NCBI GenBank assembly: GCA_018304205.1
Contig: JAGVWR010000011.1
Location: 1 to 8,220 of the forward strand
From: Candidatus Pacearchaeota archaeon
GTDB lineage: Archaea > Nanobdellota > Nanobdellia > Pacearchaeales > GW2011-AR1
Direction of reading: 5' to 3'
DNA length: 8,220 nucleotides
Shown: in pieces, positions 5,076 to 8,220 of the stretch
How the letters are laid out: the number at the start of each line of letters is the position of its first letter
Position numbering within the stretch: position 1 is the stretch's first letter
Notes under the pieces: generated by a model
Database searches by the model: none
What the model was told of the DNA's origin: nothing
Seen by the model: only the letters and a program-made list of their open reading frames with translations
Position numbers and translations under genes: made by a program

Positions 5076-6218
5076 ATGGCAGCTATAGACATGACAAAAG
5101 ACGGTTTTAGAGTAACTCCTTGGGAAATATCTGGAAAAATTGATTATGAAAGACTAATAAAAGAATTTGGAGTAGAAAGGATAACTCCCGAACTCTTAAG
5201 AAAAATAGAACACATTACAGGTGAAACTCATTTCATGCTAAGGCGAGGTATATTCTTTGCACACAGAGATTTATCATGGTTATTGAATGAATATGAAAAA
5301 GGGAATAAATTCTTTCTTTATACTGGGCGCGCGCCTTCAGGAAAAATACATCTAGGACACCTTCAAACTTGGATGTTTACAAAATGGATTCAGGATAAAT
5401 TTGATGTGAATTTATGGTTTCAATTTCCAGATGAAGAAAAATTCTTCTTTAAACAAGATTTAACTTTTGAAAAGATAGAAGAATACTTGCAAGATAATAT
5501 GCTTGACGTTATAGCTCTTGGTTTTGATCCTAAAAAAACTCATTTTATAATCGATACAAAACATGCTAGTTTAATGTACAAAGAAGCATGCAAAATTGCA
5601 AAAAAACTCACTTTCTCTATGGTCAAGTCTTCATTTGGTCTAACAGAACAATCAAACGTAGGATCTATTTTTTATACTTCTATGCAAACAGTTCCAGCAT
5701 ATCTTCCATCAATATTAAAAGGAAAGAAAATCCCCTGTTTAATTGCTCACGCAGTTGACCAAGATCCTCACTTTAGATTGACTAGAGACATTTTACCTAA
5801 ATTAAATCAATATAAGCCTGCATCAATCCAGTGCACTTTCCTCCCTCCACTTACAGGTTTTGAAGGAAAAATGAGTTCTTCAGAAGAATCTGCTGCAATA
5901 TATACCACAGACTCTCCAAAAGAAGTAGAGAGAAAAATAAAAAAATACGCTTTCTCAGGAGGAAGAGATACTTTAGAGGAACATAGAAAACTAGGAGGAA
6001 ACCCAGATGTTGATGTTTCATTCCTATATCTAAAATATCTTTTCGAAGAGGATGATAAGAAACTAAAGAAAATTCATGATGATTATAAATCAGGAAAACT
6101 TCTTTCAGGAGAACTTAAGCAAATAACAATTAATAAAATAAACGAGTTTCTTAAAAATCATCAAAAGAAACGTGAAGAAGCCAAAAAAATGGTTGATAAA
6201 TTTATTTTTAAAGGTTGA
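5076..6218 (+). CDS. trpS: Tryptophanyl-tRNA synthetase, archaeal/eukaryotic type
   Basis: Charges tRNA-Trp with tryptophan in the cytosol. This is a class I synthetase of 380 residues, the usual size for archaeal TrpRS. The N-terminal part has VTPWEISGKIDY (13-24) and RRGIFFAHRDL (56-66), both typical of the archaeal/eukaryotic branch. The catalytic core has TGRAPSGKIHLGHL (the HIGH motif is HLGH), followed by AHAVDQDPHFRLTRD, and the KMSKS motif appears as KMSSS. The C-terminal part contains AFSGGRDTLEEHRKLGGN and DVDVSFLYL, as in human TrpRS. All signature motifs are present, so the gene looks functional. ATG 5076 is chosen because it gives the usual short N terminus; ATG 5091 is the alternative. 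It follows the NadB-like gene by 7 bases, and its stop codon directly abuts that of the convergent transglycosylase gene. Confidence 0.95.
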   Translation: MAAIDMTKDGFRVTPWEISGKIDYERLIKEFGVERITPELLRKIEHITGETHFMLRRGIFFAHRDLSWLLNEYEKGNKFFLYTGRAPSGKIHLGHLQTWMFTKWIQDKFDVNLWFQFPDEEKFFFKQDLTFEKIEEYLQDNMLDVIALGFDPKKTHFIIDTKHASLMYKEACKIAKKLTFSMVKSSFGLTEQSNVGSIFYTSMQTVPAYLPSILKGKKIPCLIAHAVDQDPHFRLTRDILPKLNQYKPASIQCTFLPPLTGFEGKMSSSEESAAIYTTDSPKEVERKIKKYAFSGGRDTLEEHRKLGGNPDVDVSFLYLKYLFEEDDKKLKKIHDDYKSGKLLSGELKQITINKINEFLKNHQKKREEAKKMVDKFIFKG

Positions 6219-7229
6219 TTACTCGTCTAACTTTCTATTTGCAAACAAAGCCTCATCCCTTTCATTTAAAATCCTCCAGTTATGCACAATTTTATCCCAG
6301 TAATTATCGTCTCCTCCACCATTATATCTTTCCACGGCTTCTTTCCAAGTTCTCCATCCAACTATAGCCATTTTGCCAGAAGACTTTCTATAATATACCT
6401 CTTGTCCAATTTTCAATTTTTTAGGATCGACATCTGGATTGCATTCAATTAAACTTTTTACATTTGTTTCTAATCTTCTTGCTATTCCACTATAAGTATC
6501 TCCTTTTCTAATTGAATATTTAAACAATTCTTGACCATCAACTTTTTTTCTACCATAAATAGCTGCTTTATGTACAAGCCATCCTGTTCCTGCAAAAATA
6601 CTTGATTCTGCATCCATATTGCTTTTAGAATAATCCCATCTCCCATTTACTCTTGGAGTTTGTTTCTTGCCTTTCAAAAAAGAAAAATTACCTATTAAAT
6701 TTGTGTTCTCTCCCTCTATTACTTTTCCTTCTGCTCCATTTTGTAGAACTACTAAAGCAAAATCTCCCTTATTAGCAACTTGCATAGGATCATACTCAAA
6801 AGCATCTAATGTACTTGGTGATAAACTTTCGACAGCGATCTTTGCTTTAACCAAATTCTTAGGAGGAGCCACATTATGTACACTAGAAAAATAGGATATT
6901 GCTTTCTCAATTATGGGATCATAACGATCTAATTTCTGGATCAGGCCTTCATCACTTCTTTCAATCCTTCCCAATCTAACAGGTTCACTGAAAGCATTAT
7001 ATGATACTGTTGGTAAAATATCAACAATATGGGCATAAGCTTTCTGAGCATTTCCTGTTGCAGCCAAAATCCATACCATTACTAAAGGCACTGCAACAGT
7101 TAACTGTCTTGCAATTCTTTGCATTCCTAGTTTAAAATTCTTCAAATTGTGTTGATCTAAACTTAAATCTCTTGTCCAACTCTTATTTCTTGGCTTTCCA
7201 TCATAATAAACATCATTCAGTTCATTCAT
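6219..7229 (-). CDS. Lytic transglycosylase-like protein with nested LysM domain
   Basis: A 336-residue protein predicted to be exported or membrane-anchored and to cleave peptidoglycan glycan strands. Residues 1-41 are polar, followed by a hydrophobic segment (42-58) and AYA at 64-66, which could be a cleavage site or the edge of an anchor. The transglycosylase (SLT, lysozyme-like) fold starts at about 100: VKAKIAVES (127-135) carries the probable catalytic E134, DPMQVANKGD (147-156) matches the G-x-M-Q-V loop, DAESSIFAGTGWL (206-218) the second conserved helix, and ERYNGGGDDNYWDKI (300-314) the YNGG motif. Between the last two lies a complete LysM carbohydrate-binding domain (236-281: YSIRKGDTYSGIA...NPDVDPKKLKIGQEV). 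Archaea such as this presumably lack murein, so the target may be bacterial cell walls. The gene overlaps the preceding small gene by 8 bases (ATGAATGA), indicating an operon. The catalytic assignment rests on motifs only. Confidence 0.75.
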   Translation of the reverse strand: MNELNDVYYDGKPRNKSWTRDLSLDQHNLKNFKLGMQRIARQLTVAVPLVMVWILAATGNAQKAYAHIVDILPTVSYNAFSEPVRLGRIERSDEGLIQKLDRYDPIIEKAISYFSSVHNVAPPKNLVKAKIAVESLSPSTLDAFEYDPMQVANKGDFALVVLQNGAEGKVIEGENTNLIGNFSFLKGKKQTPRVNGRWDYSKSNMDAESSIFAGTGWLVHKAAIYGRKKVDGQELFKYSIRKGDTYSGIARRLETNVKSLIECNPDVDPKKLKIGQEVYYRKSSGKMAIVGWRTWKEAVERYNGGGDDNYWDKIVHNWRILNERDEALFANRKLDE

Positions 7230-7431
7230 CTGCTACCTCATAATCTTGTCTTAGTTGTTCAGTTCTCTGTTCAACATAATTTTCTCTTTGCATAAGTCTT
7301 GCTCTTTTGTCTTCCAAATAATTTCTAGTTTCTCTTTCCTGACATCCATGATAAATTAAATTAGTTATCACTATAGCTGTAAAGGCAATTTTCTCAAATT
7401 TTGTGAATCCTTTCCTCTCTTGATTTTCCAT
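7222..7431 (-). CDS. Small membrane or lipoprotein-like coiled-coil protein
   Basis: A protein of 69 residues from ATG 7431 (73 from ATG 7443). The second ATG is preferred because the minus-strand TATA box centre is 26 bases before it but only about 14 before the first. After a basic N terminus (ERKGFTKFEK) comes a short hydrophobic segment (IAFTAIVITNLIYHGC) and then a charged helix rich in E, R, Q and Y, likely a coiled coil. The hydrophobic stretch ending in GC resembles a lipoprotein signal, though the lipobox is imperfect (YHGC); it could equally be a plain membrane anchor. Its last 8 bases overlap the transglycosylase start, so the two are probably co-translated and may act together. 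The layout recalls small spanin- or holin-like partners of phage lysins, but there is no sequence support for that. Confidence 0.6.
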   Translation of the reverse strand: MENQERKGFTKFEKIAFTAIVITNLIYHGCQERETRNYLEDKRARLMQRENYVEQRTEQLRQDYEVADE

Positions 7432-7442
7432 TAAATAGGTCA

Positions 7443-7459
7443 TTAAAAAGCCTTTTTAA
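7443..7459. promoter_or_regulatory. Palindrome over the minus-strand TATA box
   Basis: TTAAAAAG (7443-7450) and CTTTTTAA (7452-7459) form a perfect 8-base inverted repeat with a one-base spacer. It overlaps the TATA box of the small membrane protein/transglycosylase operon and could be an operator, though A/T-rich palindromes arise easily by chance. Confidence 0.35.
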
Positions 7460-7460
7460 A
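7453..7460 (-). promoter_or_regulatory. TATA box (leaderless) of the transglycosylase operon
   Basis: The minus strand reads TTTAAAAA, centred about 26 bases before ATG 7431. It supports that start for the small upstream gene and a single promoter for both genes. Confidence 0.5.
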
Positions 7461-7506
7461 TCTTTCTATAATGTAGTGACTAAATAGGAGTAACATAATC
7501 GTAATG

Positions 7507-7513
7507 TTTAAAA
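7507..7513 (+). promoter_or_regulatory. TATA box (leaderless) of the AlaE-like gene
   Basis: TTTAAAA, centred 26 bases before ATG 7536. It is followed by GG, as in the opposite promoter (TTTAAAAAGG), so the two divergent boxes resemble each other. Confidence 0.55.
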
Positions 7514-7535
7514 GGTAGTTTTTCCTATAGTTTAC

Positions 7536-8087
7536 ATGAAAAACACACTATCAAGGCAAAAAACTGAAAAGGAAACATCAATTGCAACAAAAGATAATAG
7601 AAAAGAAAGTTTAGTCGACACACTAGGAGTTGTTAGTTATTCGTTGATTGTTGGCGCCGTAACAGATTATTCAGCTGGATTAAGAGGAATTGGAGTCTTA
7701 GCATCTAGACTATACGGTACTGCTATTAATCTTCCCACTGGAGCTCCCTATGGAAAATGGAGAAATTTTATTTACAAAAAAACAAAAACAACAAATGAGA
7801 GTTCAAAATTAAGAAAGTCTCTAGTTGAACTTGCTGCTTTTAATACATTTCAAGTACCTTTATACGTGACAGTTATTGGCGTTGGAAGCTTAGTTTCAAA
7901 TTTAATTTCAAGTGAAGAATTTAAAATAGATTTTGATAAAGTTATCAAAGGAGCAGAACATTTAGCAATTATTTCTCCACTTATCGGTCCAACATTAGGC
8001 TTATATACTGAAGGCTTAAGAAAATTATTCGGCCTTAAATCCGTTCCAAGAAAAGCAAGAGAAAGTTTAGAAGAAGAACTGCAATAG
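7536..8087 (+). CDS. AlaE-like L-alanine exporter family protein
   Basis: A 183-residue membrane protein resembling the AlaE family (former DUF1144), small inner-membrane exporters of L-alanine in bacteria. The family pattern is clear: VDTLGVVSYSLIVGAVTD (27-44) matches the opening DT-x-hydrophobic helix, RLYGTAINLPTGAPYGKWRN (58-77) the R-x3-hydrophobic-PYG-x-RD segment, AAFNTFQVPLYVTVIGVGS (about 99-117) the TFQxPxY helix, and a closing helix reads GPTLGLYTEGLRKLFGL. About four membrane segments are visible, as in AlaE. The hydrophilic N-terminal 26 residues and C-terminal basic-acidic tail are extra to the roughly 150-residue bacterial protein. The start is supported by a TATA box at the leaderless distance. 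The substrate is inferred from family only; in an archaeon it may differ. Confidence 0.75.
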   Translation: MKNTLSRQKTEKETSIATKDNRKESLVDTLGVVSYSLIVGAVTDYSAGLRGIGVLASRLYGTAINLPTGAPYGKWRNFIYKKTKTTNESSKLRKSLVELAAFNTFQVPLYVTVIGVGSLVSNLISSEEFKIDFDKVIKGAEHLAIISPLIGPTLGLYTEGLRKLFGLKSVPRKARESLEEELQ

Positions 8088-8220
8088 TGAAAATTAGTCA
8101 ATAAACAAATAAAATTAATTCCAGCTCTGTAGAAAGTAAACCTCAATAGCGGAGAGGTTTACTAGTTTCTCTGCATTATAAGCTAAAAATCTGAATAATA
8201 ATTCATTCTTTTGTGCATTG
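8088..8220. other. Gene-free end of the window with a strong hairpin
   Basis: No convincing reading frame lies in these 133 bases. The only structure is the hairpin at 8131-8170. The downstream flank is plain A/T-rich sequence, without a clear tRNA, repeat array or TATA box that could be tied to a gene. Confidence 0.5.
8131..8170. repeat. Extended inverted repeat / RNA hairpin after the AlaE-like gene
   Basis: GTAAACCTC (8136-8144) and GAGGTTTAC (8154-8162) pair perfectly over 9 bases with a 9-base loop. The stem extends outward through AGAAA (8131-8135) and TTTCT (8166-8170) with a three-base bulge (TAG). No long T run follows directly, so it is not a classical intrinsic terminator. It could stabilise the 3' end of the alanine exporter mRNA, be a small RNA, or be a binding site or mobile-element end. 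Confidence 0.5.

Noticed and set aside
7850..8146. Minus-strand open frame of 98 residues over the end of the AlaE-like gene
   Set aside because: Antisense to a gene with clear family motifs, no promoter, and its upstream part crosses the hairpin; not supported.
1..8220. tRNA genes, rRNA or a CRISPR array
   Set aside because: No T-loop-type GTTCGAATC block with matching acceptor arms, and no regularly spaced repeats, were found by eye on either strand.

Overview
This window most likely comes from a small-genome archaeon of the DPANN type (Woesearchaeota- or Pacearchaeota-like); that placement is inference. The DNA is strongly AT-rich. The one housekeeping gene is a tryptophanyl-tRNA synthetase of the archaeal/eukaryotic type. 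Several genes have a TTTAAA-like box centred about 24-27 bases before their start codon, which fits archaeal leaderless transcription, and genes are packed with almost no spacers.

Layout. Bases 1-97 look like the right end of an IS200/IS605-type (TnpB) element: a C-terminal TnpB tail followed by a guide-RNA-like hairpin ending in TTCAC. It abuts an FNR-type flavoprotein reductase (to 780) and appears to have replaced its start codon. A leaderless 30-codon ORF and a 122-residue Cys/His protein of unknown function follow (832-1333). Next is a RelB/RelE-like toxin-antitoxin pair (1373-1827) with an operator-like repeat cluster. Convergent to it is a 665-residue membrane protein (3826-1829, minus) with a secreted multi-domain exterior, one membrane helix and a cytoplasmic class III cyclase-like domain whose catalytic residues look lost.

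Divergent from that gene, a shortened L-aspartate-oxidase-like flavoprotein (about 4026-5068) has no start codon in its own frame; a one-base deletion next to the ATG, or a 77-base insertion after a leaderless GTG, would explain this. TrpRS follows after 7 bases. Convergent and directly abutting is a minus-strand pair: a small membrane or lipoprotein-like coiled-coil protein (7431-7222) and a lytic transglycosylase-like protein with a LysM domain nested inside the catalytic fold (7229-6219). Across a divergent promoter region lies an AlaE-like alanine exporter (7536-8087), followed by a strong hairpin of unknown role.

Functionally the window is a mosaic of housekeeping, redox, surface sensing, peptidoglycan-directed and selfish (TA, TnpB) genes. 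The best candidates for something new are the pseudo-cyclase receptor, the LysM-in-transglycosylase operon, and the two flavoprotein genes with damaged or replaced starts.
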